Source: Roseivivax lentus (GTDB taxonomy: Bacteria; Pseudomonadota; Alphaproteobacteria; Rhodobacterales; Rhodobacteraceae). Taken from it: a stretch of 64,000 bases of DNA. The stretch's first letter is position 1. Every line of letters starts with the position of its first letter. This document shows positions 22,578 through 30,606 of this stretch, one piece after another. The stretch covers positions 1-64,000 of the forward strand of contig NZ_FTOQ01000004.1 in NCBI RefSeq assembly GCF_900156805.1. The letters are read 5' to 3'. The notes beneath the pieces were generated by a model. That model saw only the letters and a list, made by a program, of their open reading frames with translations. It had not been told where the DNA came from and did no database searches. A program made the position numbers and the translations under genes.

Positions 22578-23270
22578 TCAGGCGGCGGGGGGTGCCGCGA
22601 TCATGCGGGCATGCAGGCGCAGCGCATGGCTGGCGTCCTGCGCGACATCGGGCAGGACCGGATCGTAGGCGGCGCGGATGAGCCCCGCGATATCCGGGCG
22701 CAGCACCACGCGGCCATCCTCGAGCTGTCCCAGCGCCGAGCGGTCGGTGAAGGCGCGGTCGGACCAGAGCAGCACCGATTGCACCACCTGGCCCAGCGCC
22801 AGCGTCTCGGCGGGAAGCTGCGACATCTCTTCATCCATGCGGATGAAGATGAAACAGGCCCGGATCGCCCCCGCCGCGTCGAAGCGGAAGACCCGGTACT
22901 GGTTGGCATCGGCGGCTTCGAGCCGCGCAACGAGCGGCCCGAGCCCGTCGATCAGCCGGTCGAGATTGGGTACCTCGGCAAGCTCGTTCCAGTCGCGGCA
23001 GAAGAACACCATGCAATTGGCGCCAAGCTCGGGATCGGTCTCGGTCAGCGTGTGGCCGGCAAGCGCCACGACCGCCTCGAAAGCGCCCTTGATCGTGGCG
23101 ATGGTCGGATCGTCCACGCCGAAGATGACCGGCGCAATGGCGCGGCCCCAGCGGGCGAAGAGATATTGGTCGTCCGAGCGCGTGAAGAGCGTCTCGATGG
23201 CCTCGGGCGACAGCGTGAGCGGATCGTCTTTCATGGCATCGGTCATGGTGTCGGTGGTGGCATCGGTCAT
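22578..23270 (-). CDS. Conserved hypothetical protein between ruvB and ybgC
   Basis: About 230 residues, no signal or membrane helix. Conserved-looking blocks are LFARWGRAIAPVIFGVDD, ELGANCMVFFCRDW and NQYRVFRFDAAGAIRACFIF. I recall similar proteins in this genomic place in Rhodobacterales but know no function. The N-terminus has a 12-nt repeat coding MTDA-TTDT-MTDA-MKDD, giving three in-frame ATGs (23270, 23246, 23234), none with a clear SD, so the start is uncertain. The repeat array lies directly upstream. Confidence 0.7.
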   Translation of the reverse strand: MTDATTDTMTDAMKDDPLTLSPEAIETLFTRSDDQYLFARWGRAIAPVIFGVDDPTIATIKGAFEAVVALAGHTLTETDPELGANCMVFFCRDWNELAEVPNLDRLIDGLGPLVARLEAADANQYRVFRFDAAGAIRACFIFIRMDEEMSQLPAETLALGQVVQSVLLWSDRAFTDRSALGQLEDGRVVLRPDIAGLIRAAYDPVLPDVAQDASHALRLHARMIAAPPAA

Positions 23271-23426
23271 GGCGTGGGGGTGTCGCATTCCGGGCGGCGG
23301 CTGGCAAGGGAGGGCTTTCGACGGGCTGCGCCCGCCGACCCGCGCGCCGCTGCGCGGCGCGGAGCGGTTGGGGACGCTTGGGTCGGAATGGGGGAGATGG
23401 GGCGACGTTCGGGGCGGGTGTCGCGC

Positions 23427-23642
23427 CATGTCGGGCATGGCGTGGATGGCGCGGGGAGAAAGCGAGGGGCGCGGCGTGGCGCCGATGTCTTTGCGCCATC
23501 GGCGCGTTTGGAAAAGCACGGGGCCAGCCATGGCGCCGATGCCCTTGGGTCATCGGTGCACTCCGAAAAGCGAGGGGCCAGCCCCCTCGCCGATGCCCTT
23601 GGGCGATCGGCGCACTCCGAAAAGCGAGGGACCAGCCCCTCG
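23427..23642. repeat. Tandem array of 54-bp hairpin-forming repeats in a 524-bp gene-free gap
   Basis: Three units of exactly 54 bp start at 23481, 23535 and 23589 (about 39/54 and 47/54 identities between neighbours by my count). A degenerate fourth precedes them at 23427. Each unit opens with GCCGATG and closes that hairpin with a matching CATCGG-type arm. The second and third end in GCGAGGG(G)-CCAGC-CCCTCGC hairpins. The lack of stops in several frames is a by-product of GC content. The rest of the gap (23271-23426 and 23676-23794) is very GC-rich, with no recognisable gene. Confidence 0.85.
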
Positions 23643-23675
23643 CGCTCCCCGGAGGTATTTATGGTCCGGCCGTGA
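23624..23675 (+). repeat. Dispersed hairpin element, end of the 54-bp array
   Basis: A 7-bp hairpin (GCGAGGG 23624-23630, CCCTCGC 23637-23643) is followed by GCTCCCCGGAGGTATTT and then TGGTCCGGCCGTGA. The same architecture recurs on the minus strand at 59255-59305 and, more loosely, at 37645-37694. I read it as one member of a genome-wide intergenic element family with unknown role. Confidence 0.65.
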
Positions 23676-23794
23676 CAGGGGCGGGGCGCGCCCGCCAGAC
23701 GTGGGACGCGCGGGCGGGGTGGCGGGGCGGGTGCGGCTGGGGGCTTGGGCCTTGGCGGCGGCGGCCCCTCCTCGGCAGGAAGCCGCGGCGGGGG

Positions 23795-24820
23795 CTATTC
23801 GAACAGCGTGGACTGTCCGGGGGCGCGCGGTGCGGGCAGGCCCAGATGCGACCAGCCCTTCTGCGCCAGCATCCGCCCGCGCGGCGTGCGCTGTATCAGG
23901 CCCTGCTGCAGAAGGTAGGGCTCGATCACCTCCTCGATCGCGTCGCGCGGCTCGGACAAGGCCGCGGCGATGGTCTCGATCCCCACCGGGCCTCCGGCGT
24001 AATTCTCGGCGATGAGGCCGAGATAGCGCCGGTCCGCCCCGTCGAGGCCCAGCCCGTCGACGCCCAGCCGCGTCAGCGCGTTGTCCGCCAGCGCGCGGGT
24101 GATCGTGCCGTCGCCCTCGACCACCGCGAAATCCACCACGCGGCGCAGGAGGCGGCCGGCGATGCGCGGCGTGCCGCGGGCGCGGCGGGCGATCTCGCGC
24201 GCGCCGTCGGGATGCGCCGCGATGCCCAGCTTCTCGGCATTGCGGGCGACGATGAACTCGAGCTCCTCGACGGTGTAGAATTGCAGCCGCGTCGGGATGC
24301 CGAAGCGGTCGCGCAGCGGCGTGGTCAGAAGCCCGAGGCGCGTCGTCGCTCCGACCAGCGTGAAGGGCTGCAGCTCGATCCGGACCGTGCGTGCCGCGGG
24401 GCCTTCGCCGATCACGAGGTCCAGCTCGAAATCCTCGAGCGCGGGGTAGAGCACCTCTTCGACCACCGGGTTGAGGCGGTGGATCTCGTCGATGAAGAGC
24501 ACGTCGCGCGCTTCGAGATTGGTCAGGATCGCCGCGAGATCGCCGGCCTTGGCCAGCACCGGGCCCGAGGTCATGCGGAAATTGACCCCGAGTTCGCGCG
24601 CCATGATCTGCGCCAGCGTCGTCTTGCCGAGACCGGGCGGACCGTGAAAGAGCGTGTGGTCCATCGCCTCGCCGCGGGTGCGGGCCGATTGCAGGAAGAC
24701 CCGCAGATTCGCCCGCGCCTCGGCCTGGCCGACGAAATCGTCCAGCACCTGCGGGCGCAGCGCGCGGTCGCGGTCCTCGGGCCCGGTCTCGGGGCGCAGG
24801 ATGGGGTCCGGCCCGGTCAT
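23795..24820 (-). CDS. ruvB: Holliday junction branch migration helicase RuvB
   Basis: A 341-residue AAA+ motor of the RuvAB branch-migration complex. The Walker A motif GPPGLGKT is at 60-67, followed by Walker [10 protein letters not shown], sensor 1 GATTR and the arginine-finger region [11 protein letters not shown]-terminal winged helix ends in LIQRTPRGR. Its ATG overlaps the ruvA stop. It is the last of the ruvCAB run before the repeat array. Confidence 0.98.
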   Translation of the reverse strand: MTGPDPILRPETGPEDRDRALRPQVLDDFVGQAEARANLRVFLQSARTRGEAMDHTLFHGPPGLGKTTLAQIMARELGVNFRMTSGPVLAKAGDLAAILTNLEARDVLFIDEIHRLNPVVEEVLYPALEDFELDLVIGEGPAARTVRIELQPFTLVGATTRLGLLTTPLRDRFGIPTRLQFYTVEELEFIVARNAEKLGIAAHPDGAREIARRARGTPRIAGRLLRRVVDFAVVEGDGTITRALADNALTRLGVDGLGLDGADRRYLGLIAENYAGGPVGIETIAAALSEPRDAIEEVIEPYLLQQGLIQRTPRGRMLAQKGWSHLGLPAPRAPGQSTLFE

Positions 24821-25485
24821 GCCTTGGGCGCCAAGAGCTTGAGCGCGGCGCGGATCAGCGCGCTCGTGTCGGCCTTGGGATCGTCGGAGGCGGCCTGGGC
24901 GACCGCGCTTGCGGCCTCACCCGGCCCGTAGCCCAGATTGCCGAGCGCCGAGAGCGCCTCGGATTGCGCCGAGGCATGGGAGGGGCGCATGCTGGACACG
25001 ACAGGCGGGACCGCATCCGCCCCGTCGATCACCAGATCGTCGGGCGCGGCGGAGCGCAAAGGCGCCCGGTCCATCGCCATGACCGACGGCGCCTTGTCCT
25101 TCAGCTCGTTCACCACGCGTTGCGCGGTCTTGGGGCCGATCCCCTTGGCCGCCTTGACCGCGTTCCAGTCGCCGAGCGCAATGGCGCGGCTCACGCCGTC
25201 CGGCCCGAGCGTGCCGAGAATGGCGAGCGAGGCCTTGGCGCCGACGCCCTGCACGGACATCAGCAGGCGATGCCATTCCTTTTCCACGAGGCTCGGAAAA
25301 CCGAAGAGCTGCAGGATATCCTCGCGCACCAGAAGATCGGTGAAGAGCGCCACCGCCTCTCCGGGGCCGGGCACCTGCGCCAGGGTGCGGTCCGAACAGA
25401 AGACGATGTAGCCGACGCCGCGCACATCCACGAGCACATGGTCGTCGCCCTTGTACTCGACGCGCCCCGCGATGCGCCCGATCAT
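24817..25485 (-). CDS. ruvA: Holliday junction DNA helicase subunit RuvA
   Basis: A 222-residue tetrameric junction-binding protein. The N-terminal OB fold opens [20 protein letters not shown]. The two helix-hairpin-helix motifs are in [17 protein letters not shown] and [18 protein letters not shown]. The C-terminal domain III (from about 165) contacts RuvB. Start at 25485 fits this N-terminus and overlaps the ruvC stop. Confidence 0.98.
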   Translation of the reverse strand: MIGRIAGRVEYKGDDHVLVDVRGVGYIVFCSDRTLAQVPGPGEAVALFTDLLVREDILQLFGFPSLVEKEWHRLLMSVQGVGAKASLAILGTLGPDGVSRAIALGDWNAVKAAKGIGPKTAQRVVNELKDKAPSVMAMDRAPLRSAAPDDLVIDGADAVPPVVSSMRPSHASAQSEALSALGNLGYGPGEAASAVAQAASDDPKADTSALIRAALKLLAPKA

Positions 25486-25982
25486 GGCCGCGCCCCGGCG
25501 ACGCGCAGTTGGGGTGCGCGGGAATAATGCGCATGGCAGATCGCGATGGCCAGGGCGTCGGCAGCGTCCGGCGAATGGATGGTCACGCCCGGAAGCTGCA
25601 TCCGCACCATGTGGTCGATCTGCTGCTTGTGGGCATGGCCGACGCCGACCACCGTCTTCTTGACCTTGTTGGGCGCGTATTCGCCAATCTCGAGACCGAA
25701 TTGCGCGGGCACCAGAAGCGCGATGGCGCGGGCCTGGCCGAGCTTCAGCGTCGCCACGGCGTCCTTGTTCACGAAGGTCTGTTCGACCGCGGCGGTGCCG
25801 GGGGTATAGCGTTCCACGACCTCCCAGAGCTGGCGGTAGAGCGACAGCAGCCGCGGCGCGAGATCGCCGGGGGTGGAATGGCAGGTGCCGTTGGCGACAT
25901 GGCGCAGGCGCCCGCCCTCGGCGTCGATCACGCCCCAGCCGAGATTGCGCAATCCCGGATCGATTCCCAATACCCTGACCAC
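25482..25982 (-). CDS. ruvC: Crossover junction endodeoxyribonuclease RuvC
   Basis: A 166-residue RNase H-like resolvase that cuts Holliday junctions symmetrically. Catalytic acidic residues are seen in VLGIDPG (Asp8), AAVEQTFV (Glu) and SPDAADALA (Asp pair). It heads the overlapping ruvC-ruvA-ruvB operon. I looked for the alphaproteobacterial LexA box (GTTC-N7-GTTC) upstream and found none. Confidence 0.97.
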   Translation of the reverse strand: MVRVLGIDPGLRNLGWGVIDAEGGRLRHVANGTCHSTPGDLAPRLLSLYRQLWEVVERYTPGTAAVEQTFVNKDAVATLKLGQARAIALLVPAQFGLEIGEYAPNKVKKTVVGVGHAHKQQIDHMVRMQLPGVTIHSPDAADALAIAICHAHYSRAPQLRVAGARP

Positions 25983-26144
25983 GATTGCCCTGCCCGTTTG
26001 TTGTTGCCTCAGGCACTAGCACGAAAAGAGAACATCCGCCAAGGGCCCAAGCTGTGACCGGGCCATATCTGCGACCTGCGCGCCGCAGTCGCAGGCCCCG
26101 CCCCGCCCTTTACCACGCCCCGCCGCATGGGGTAGCGGCAAGGC

Positions 26145-27041
26145 ATGGATCAGGACCGGACAAATCGACTTGCGACGATGGTCGTCATCGGGACGGGCAC
26201 GCTTTGGGGCCTCTACTGGCTGCCGGTTCGGCACTTGGCAGAGGTCGGCCTGGACGGCGCCTGGGGCACGGTGGCGATCACGCTCAGTGCCGCGCTTCTT
26301 CTGCTGCCGCTGGCGATCCGGCGGCGCGCGCAGCTCATGGCCGCCGACCGGGTGACGCTGGCTGCGCTGGCGCTGGGGGGCGCGGCCTTCGCGCTTTATT
26401 CGGTCGGGTTCAATTACGGGCGCGTCGCGATCATCATTCTGCTGTTCTTCCTGACCCCGGTCTGGAGCACCCTGATCGCACGGTACGTGCTGGGATGGCG
26501 CACGCCGCCGCTGCGGCTTGCGGCGATCGCGGTCGGGCTTGCCGGGCTCGCCACGATGCTGGGGGCGGAGGGCGAATGGCCGCTGCCGCGCACGGCCGGA
26601 GAATGGATGGGGCTGGCCTCGGGGATCGGCTGGTCGCTTGCCACGACCGGGATGCGCGTCCGCCGCCCGGTCGGCCCGGTCGAGGCGGCCTGCATTTTCG
26701 CCTTCGGGGCCGCGCTGGCATCGCTCGTGATGGCGGCGCTTCTGCCGGGAACGGGCGCCGCGGTGACGCCCGACTGGCCGCGGGGCTTGGGCACCGCGGC
26801 GGTGACCGGCGCGCTCTGGTGGGCGCTGTCGATGATCGGGCTGATCTGGGCCAGCAGCCAGCTCGATCCGGCGCGGACCGGCATCCTGTTGATGGCCGAA
26901 GTGCTGATCGGCTCAGCCACCGCGGCGCTTTTCGCAGGCGAGCATCTTTCGGGCATCGAGATTCTGGGCGGCGCGATGGTGCTGGCCGCAGGCGTGCTGG
27001 AGGTCTGGCCGGTAAAGCGCACGCCGGGGCAGTCCGGCTGA
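26145..27041 (+). CDS. EamA/DMT family transporter
   Basis: A 298-residue protein of ten predicted helices in two EamA repeats. Landmarks are IGTGTLWGLYWLPVRHLAEV at the first helix, FFLTPVWSTLIARYVLGWR in repeat one, and GILLMAEVLIGSATAALFAG in repeat two. Members export amino acids, nucleosides or other metabolites; the substrate here is not inferable. It is divergent from ruvC. Confidence 0.87.
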   Translation: MDQDRTNRLATMVVIGTGTLWGLYWLPVRHLAEVGLDGAWGTVAITLSAALLLLPLAIRRRAQLMAADRVTLAALALGGAAFALYSVGFNYGRVAIIILLFFLTPVWSTLIARYVLGWRTPPLRLAAIAVGLAGLATMLGAEGEWPLPRTAGEWMGLASGIGWSLATTGMRVRRPVGPVEAACIFAFGAALASLVMAALLPGTGAAVTPDWPRGLGTAAVTGALWWALSMIGLIWASSQLDPARTGILLMAEVLIGSATAALFAGEHLSGIEILGGAMVLAAGVLEVWPVKRTPGQSG

Positions 27042-27203
27042 TCGGCGGGAATTGGCCGAACGCGTCGAAGCGCCACCGCGATCCGGGTGCGAAACCGCAC
27101 CGGAACGGAAAATTTCCGACCCTTTGACGGGCAGTTGCGACACCCGCCCGCCACCGTGTTTTCACTATGCACAAAAAGCATGCGTGCTATGCGATTTCTG
27201 CCG

Positions 27204-27230
27204 CTTGTTTAGGGGTTTGCGCATCTCTAA
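27204..27230 (+). promoter_or_regulatory. Possible RpoH-type promoter of the DUF1127 gene
   Basis: CTTGTTT at 27204-27210 and GCATCTCTAA at 27221-27230 are ten bases apart. This resembles heat-shock sigma promoters (CTTGAAA, CCCATnT). It would start transcription about 40 bp before the ATG. DUF1127 genes in Rhodobacter are known RpoHI/RpoHII targets, which is why I looked. A match of this quality can arise by chance. Confidence 0.35.
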
Positions 27231-27275
27231 TTGCGCAGGACAAAGCAGATCGCTTCCTCCTATCAGGACCTCGAC

Positions 27276-27488
27276 ATGACCCTTCTCGACTCGCACAACC
27301 CGCTCATGGGCCCCGCTGGCATGGCTAGCCGGATCGGCTCCGTTTTCGTCACCGCCACCTCCGTCGCCTCCGACTGGAACCAGCGTCGCGTCACCCGTCG
27401 CAAGCTGTCGCAGCTGACCGACCGGGAGCTCGACGATGTGGGCCTGACCCGCGCCGATATCGAGCGCGTCGCCCGCAAGACGCGCTGA
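27276..27488 (+). CDS. DUF1127 domain protein
   Basis: A 70-residue protein whose C-terminal half is the DUF1127 arginine-rich motif RKLSQLTDRELDDVGLTRAD. In Rhodobacter sphaeroides a 71-residue DUF1127 protein (CcaF1) binds RNA and tunes small RNAs in stress. Here the length is similar, but no tandem sRNA repeats follow: the terminator comes 30 bp after the stop. AGGA precedes the ATG at 27276. Confidence 0.88.
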   Translation: MTLLDSHNPLMGPAGMASRIGSVFVTATSVASDWNQRRVTRRKLSQLTDRELDDVGLTRADIERVARKTR

Positions 27489-27518
27489 GCCGCGCCAGGC
27501 GACAGCCCAAAAAAGACG

Positions 27519-27552
27519 AAGGCCTGCCGCGATCCGCGTGGCAGGCCTTTTT
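27519..27552 (+). terminator. Intrinsic terminator after the DUF1127 gene
   Basis: Stem AAGGCCTGCC (27519-27528) with GGCAGGCCTT (27540-27549), an 11-base loop and a run of T (27548-27552). Perfect 10-bp pairing. It also lies before the end of the convergent gene. Confidence 0.9.
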
Positions 27553-27574
27553 CATGTGCGGGCGGCGGCCCGGT

Positions 27575-27916
27575 TCAGAGATGGGTCTCGATCAGCCCAA
27601 GGACCCGTTCGGTCACCGGGTCGATCTGCATCACCATCGCGCCCGCGCGTTCGACGGCGCTGCCGGTGGTGAGATTGTCGAGATGGGACAGATAGGCCTC
27701 TTCGCCCAGCTGGACGTAGAGCACGGCCTTGAAGGCCAGGAACATTGCGGCAAGCAGCACGAGCGGCATGATCGTGATCCGCCCTAAAGAGCGCCGCGGT
27801 CGGTGCTCGATCACACCCATCCGGTTGACGCGCGTGACGTAGCCGCCTGCCAGGCGGCGATGCTTCTTCCGGATCGCCCGCCGACGACGCAGAAAGTTCT
27901 TCTGCACACTTTCCAT
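27575..27916 (-). CDS. Conserved hypothetical single-pass membrane protein
   Basis: A 113-residue protein. A strongly basic N-terminus (NFLRRRRAIRKKHRR, then RRSLGR) precedes one helix (PLVLLAAMFLAFKAVLYVQL, about 51-70). The C-terminal 40 residues are soluble and probably periplasmic by the positive-inside rule. No family name comes to mind. ATG at 27916 is chosen as the only start before the conserved basic segment. Convergent with the DUF1127 gene. Confidence 0.72.
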   Translation of the reverse strand: MESVQKNFLRRRRAIRKKHRRLAGGYVTRVNRMGVIEHRPRRSLGRITIMPLVLLAAMFLAFKAVLYVQLGEEAYLSHLDNLTTGSAVERAGAMVMQIDPVTERVLGLIETHL

Positions 27917-28041
27917 GGCAGCCTCATGTACCGTTAAAAAATCAACACTCGCAGTGGTGTCCAGATAGCGTCCAATTGAGGCGAATTTTAGAGGATTGCG
28001 CCGGAAGCGGGGCATCTTGGTTAACGCGCAGAGGTCCCGCG

Positions 28042-28911
28042 TCAGCCGCGCAGCAGCGTAAGTGTCGTCCATTCCTGGATTTCTTCGCGATGCGCCCGGC
28101 TGTATCCGTTTTGGACATAAACGGTTTCCACCTCGTCGGCCTGCTCGTTCAGGATGCCCGACAGGATCGCATGCGCCCCCGGCGCGGAATGACGCGCCAT
28201 CTCGGGGGCCAGCTCGATCAGCGGCGCCATGAGGATGTTGGCGAAGACCAGATCGAAGGGGGCCGCCGCGGCGATCTCGGGGTGATCGAACCCCACCGCC
28301 TCGAGGCACCGCACCCGGCCCGAAAGGTCGTTGGCGCGGACATTGGCCTCCGCCACCTCGACCGCGACCGCGTCGATATCCGAAGCGAGCGCCGTTTCGG
28401 GCCAGATCCGCGCCGCCGCCATGGCCAGCACCGCGGTCCCGCAGCCCACGTCGATCACGTTGTGCTTGACCGCGCCCGCGTCGATCAGCCGGTCGAGCGC
28501 GCGCAGGCAGCCCAGCGTGGTGCCGTGATGGCCGGTGCCGAAGGCCATCGCGGCCTCGATCAGCAGGGGTTCGGCGCCCGCAGGCACCCGGTCCGCATCG
28601 TGGCTGCCATAGACGAAGAAGCGCCCAGCCTCGACCGGCGACAGGTCGCGCCGCACCTTCGCCACCCAATCGGTCTCGGGCAGTTCGGAGATCACGAAAG
28701 GCTTCGCGCCATAGGCGGCGGCCAGAAGCGCCAGTTCCATCTCGGGCGGCGGGGCCTCGAAATAGCCGCCCACTTCCCACAGGCCCGACCCGTCCTCGAT
28801 CTCGAACACGCCGACGCCGGTCGGCACCGGGTCGAGATCCTCGAGCGCGTCGCCCAGCGCCTCGCCCTGATCCTTGCCCGGCAGCGTCGTGAAAGCGGTG
28901 AAGGTCGGCAT
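28042..28911 (-). CDS. prmA: Ribosomal protein L11 methyltransferase
   Basis: A 289-residue PrmA. An N-terminal substrate-binding domain (1-110) is joined to a SAM domain with AFGTGHHGTTLGCL, then VIDVGCGTAVLAMAAA (motif I) and FDLVFANILMAPL (motif IV, NILxxPL). It trimethylates L11 of the 50S subunit. The start at 28911 (MPTFTAF) fits the family. It is divergent from the sodium symporter gene across 95 bp containing the CAACTC/GAGTTG pair at 28951-28972. Confidence 0.95.
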   Translation of the reverse strand: MPTFTAFTTLPGKDQGEALGDALEDLDPVPTGVGVFEIEDGSGLWEVGGYFEAPPPEMELALLAAAYGAKPFVISELPETDWVAKVRRDLSPVEAGRFFVYGSHDADRVPAGAEPLLIEAAMAFGTGHHGTTLGCLRALDRLIDAGAVKHNVIDVGCGTAVLAMAAARIWPETALASDIDAVAVEVAEANVRANDLSGRVRCLEAVGFDHPEIAAAAPFDLVFANILMAPLIELAPEMARHSAPGAHAILSGILNEQADEVETVYVQNGYSRAHREEIQEWTTLTLLRG

Positions 28912-29006
28912 GGGCGGGCCCTTTCGGCGCGGGGTTGATTGATGTCGGAACAACTCACCTTTAGCGGAGTTGGGCCCCTATATCTCAGTCTAGGGAGGCT
29001 TCTTCC

Positions 29007-30602
29007 ATGGAAGGCGATGCGTCGCAAGCGGTCCAGAGCGCCATTACCGCGCTCGATCTGTGGGTTCTGGCGGGGTATTTCGCCATCGTGGTCGCCATCG
29101 GGGTGTGGGTCAGCCGACGCACCGAAAGCGGCGAGGATCTGTTCCTTGCCGGGCGCACGCTGACCTGGGGCATCGTCGGCTTTTCGCTGTTCGCCTCCAA
29201 CATCTCCTCGACCACGCTGATCGGTCTCACGGGGGCCGCCTACACCACCGGCATCGCCACCTCGGCCTATGAATGGATGGCGGGCATTCCGCTGATCCTT
29301 CTGGCCTTCATTTTCGCGCCGCTCTTCTTCCGCGCGCGGATCACCACCATCCCCGAATGGCTGGAGCGCCGCTTCGACCGGCGGGCGCGGCTTTACTTCT
29401 CGGCGGTGACGATCCTGCTGACGGTGATCGTCGATACGGCCGGCGGGCTTTATGCGGGCGGTGTCGTGGTCCAGACCTTCTTTCCCGATGTGCCGATCTG
29501 GCAGACCTGCGTGGGCATCGGCCTCTTTGCGGGCATCTACACCGCGTCGGGCGGCCTGAAGGCGGTGGTCTATACGGACGTGTTGCAGGCGGTCGTGCTG
29601 ATCTTCGGCTCGGCGCTGATGACCTATTTTCTGTTCTCCGATCTGGGCTTTTCCTGGAGCGACGTACAGGCCGCCATCCCGGAGGAAGATCACCTGTCGC
29701 TCATCCAGCCCCGCAGCGACGACGTGCTGCCCTGGCCGGGCCTGTTCCTCGGCGTGCCGATCCTGGGCTTCTGGTACTGGGTCACCAACCAGTACATCGT
29801 GCAGCGCGTTCTGGGCGCGCGCGATCTGCGCGAGGCGCAGCGCGGTGCGATCCTCGGCGGTTTTTTGAAGATCCTGCCGATGTTCATCATGGTGTTGCCG
29901 GGCGCGATGGCGCTGGCGGTCATGCCCGACCTGCCCAATGCGGACATGGTGTTTCCCACGATCACCACGACGATCCTGCCGGCGGGCCTGACCGGCCTAG
30001 TGCTGGCGGGTCTGGTCGCGGCGATCATGTCGAGCGTCGACTCGACGCTCAATTCCTCCTCGACGCTGATCAGCCACGATTTCCTCGATGCCGGGAACAA
30101 AATCCCGACCGAGCAGAGGAATATCGGCCGCGTGACCACGCTGGTCCTGATGGTGGTGGCGATCCTCTGGGCGCCGTTCATCGACGATATGGGCGGGCTT
30201 TGGGACTATCTGCAGCAGGCCTTCTCGATCCTGGTGCCGCCGATCGTGGCGATCTTCATGCTGGGCGCGCTGTGGAAGAAGGGCACGGGCGATGCGGCGT
30301 TCCTGACGCTCGCGCTCGGTCATGCGATCTGTCTCGGCGTCTTCATCGCCACGCAGCTCGGCCACTGGCCGCTGCATTACACCACGAATGTGGGCCTGAT
30401 GACGCTGGTCTCCTGCGCGATCTTCTTTCTGGTGAGCCGGGTCGGCCAGCCGCGCAGCGACGAAGAACTGGCCGATGTGGTCTGGTCGCCCGACATGGCC
30501 TTTGATGCGCTGTCGGACGATGCGCCGCTGTGGAAGAACGTGAAGCTCTGGGCGGTCCTGCTGGCGGTGGCGATGGTCGCGATCCTCGTGGGCTTCTGGT
30601 AG
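29007..30602 (+). CDS. Sodium:solute symporter, SSS/SLC5 family
   Basis: A 531-residue protein with about 14 helices. SSS signatures include the first-helix break LFASNISSTTLIGLTGAAY, YTASGGLKAVVYTDVLQ (the Na2-site region) and VAAIMSSVDSTLNSSSTLIS. These blocks are closest to the SGLT-type branch that takes up sugars or polyols with Na+, but the substrate is not certain. A strong SD (AGGGAGG) lies eight bases before the ATG. It stands alone, with a convergent MFS gene 4 bp downstream. Confidence 0.9.
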   Translation: MEGDASQAVQSAITALDLWVLAGYFAIVVAIGVWVSRRTESGEDLFLAGRTLTWGIVGFSLFASNISSTTLIGLTGAAYTTGIATSAYEWMAGIPLILLAFIFAPLFFRARITTIPEWLERRFDRRARLYFSAVTILLTVIVDTAGGLYAGGVVVQTFFPDVPIWQTCVGIGLFAGIYTASGGLKAVVYTDVLQAVVLIFGSALMTYFLFSDLGFSWSDVQAAIPEEDHLSLIQPRSDDVLPWPGLFLGVPILGFWYWVTNQYIVQRVLGARDLREAQRGAILGGFLKILPMFIMVLPGAMALAVMPDLPNADMVFPTITTTILPAGLTGLVLAGLVAAIMSSVDSTLNSSSTLISHDFLDAGNKIPTEQRNIGRVTTLVLMVVAILWAPFIDDMGGLWDYLQQAFSILVPPIVAIFMLGALWKKGTGDAAFLTLALGHAICLGVFIATQLGHWPLHYTTNVGLMTLVSCAIFFLVSRVGQPRSDEELADVVWSPDMAFDALSDDAPLWKNVKLWAVLLAVAMVAILVGFW

Positions 30603-30606
30603 GCGG

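Noticed and set aside
23427-23642. CRISPR array
   Set aside because: Whole 54-bp units repeat with drift; there are no short identical repeats separated by unique spacers and no cas genes.
23427-23665. Protein with 18-residue repeats encoded by the array
   Set aside because: 54 is divisible by three, so all frames show repeats. The readings continue through ruvB on the other strand, have no SD, and the bases that stay constant fit hairpins better than codons.
25983-26144. LexA-controlled promoter for ruvCAB
   Set aside because: No GTTC-N7-GTTC direct repeat in the spacer; the single GAAC at 26031 has no partner.
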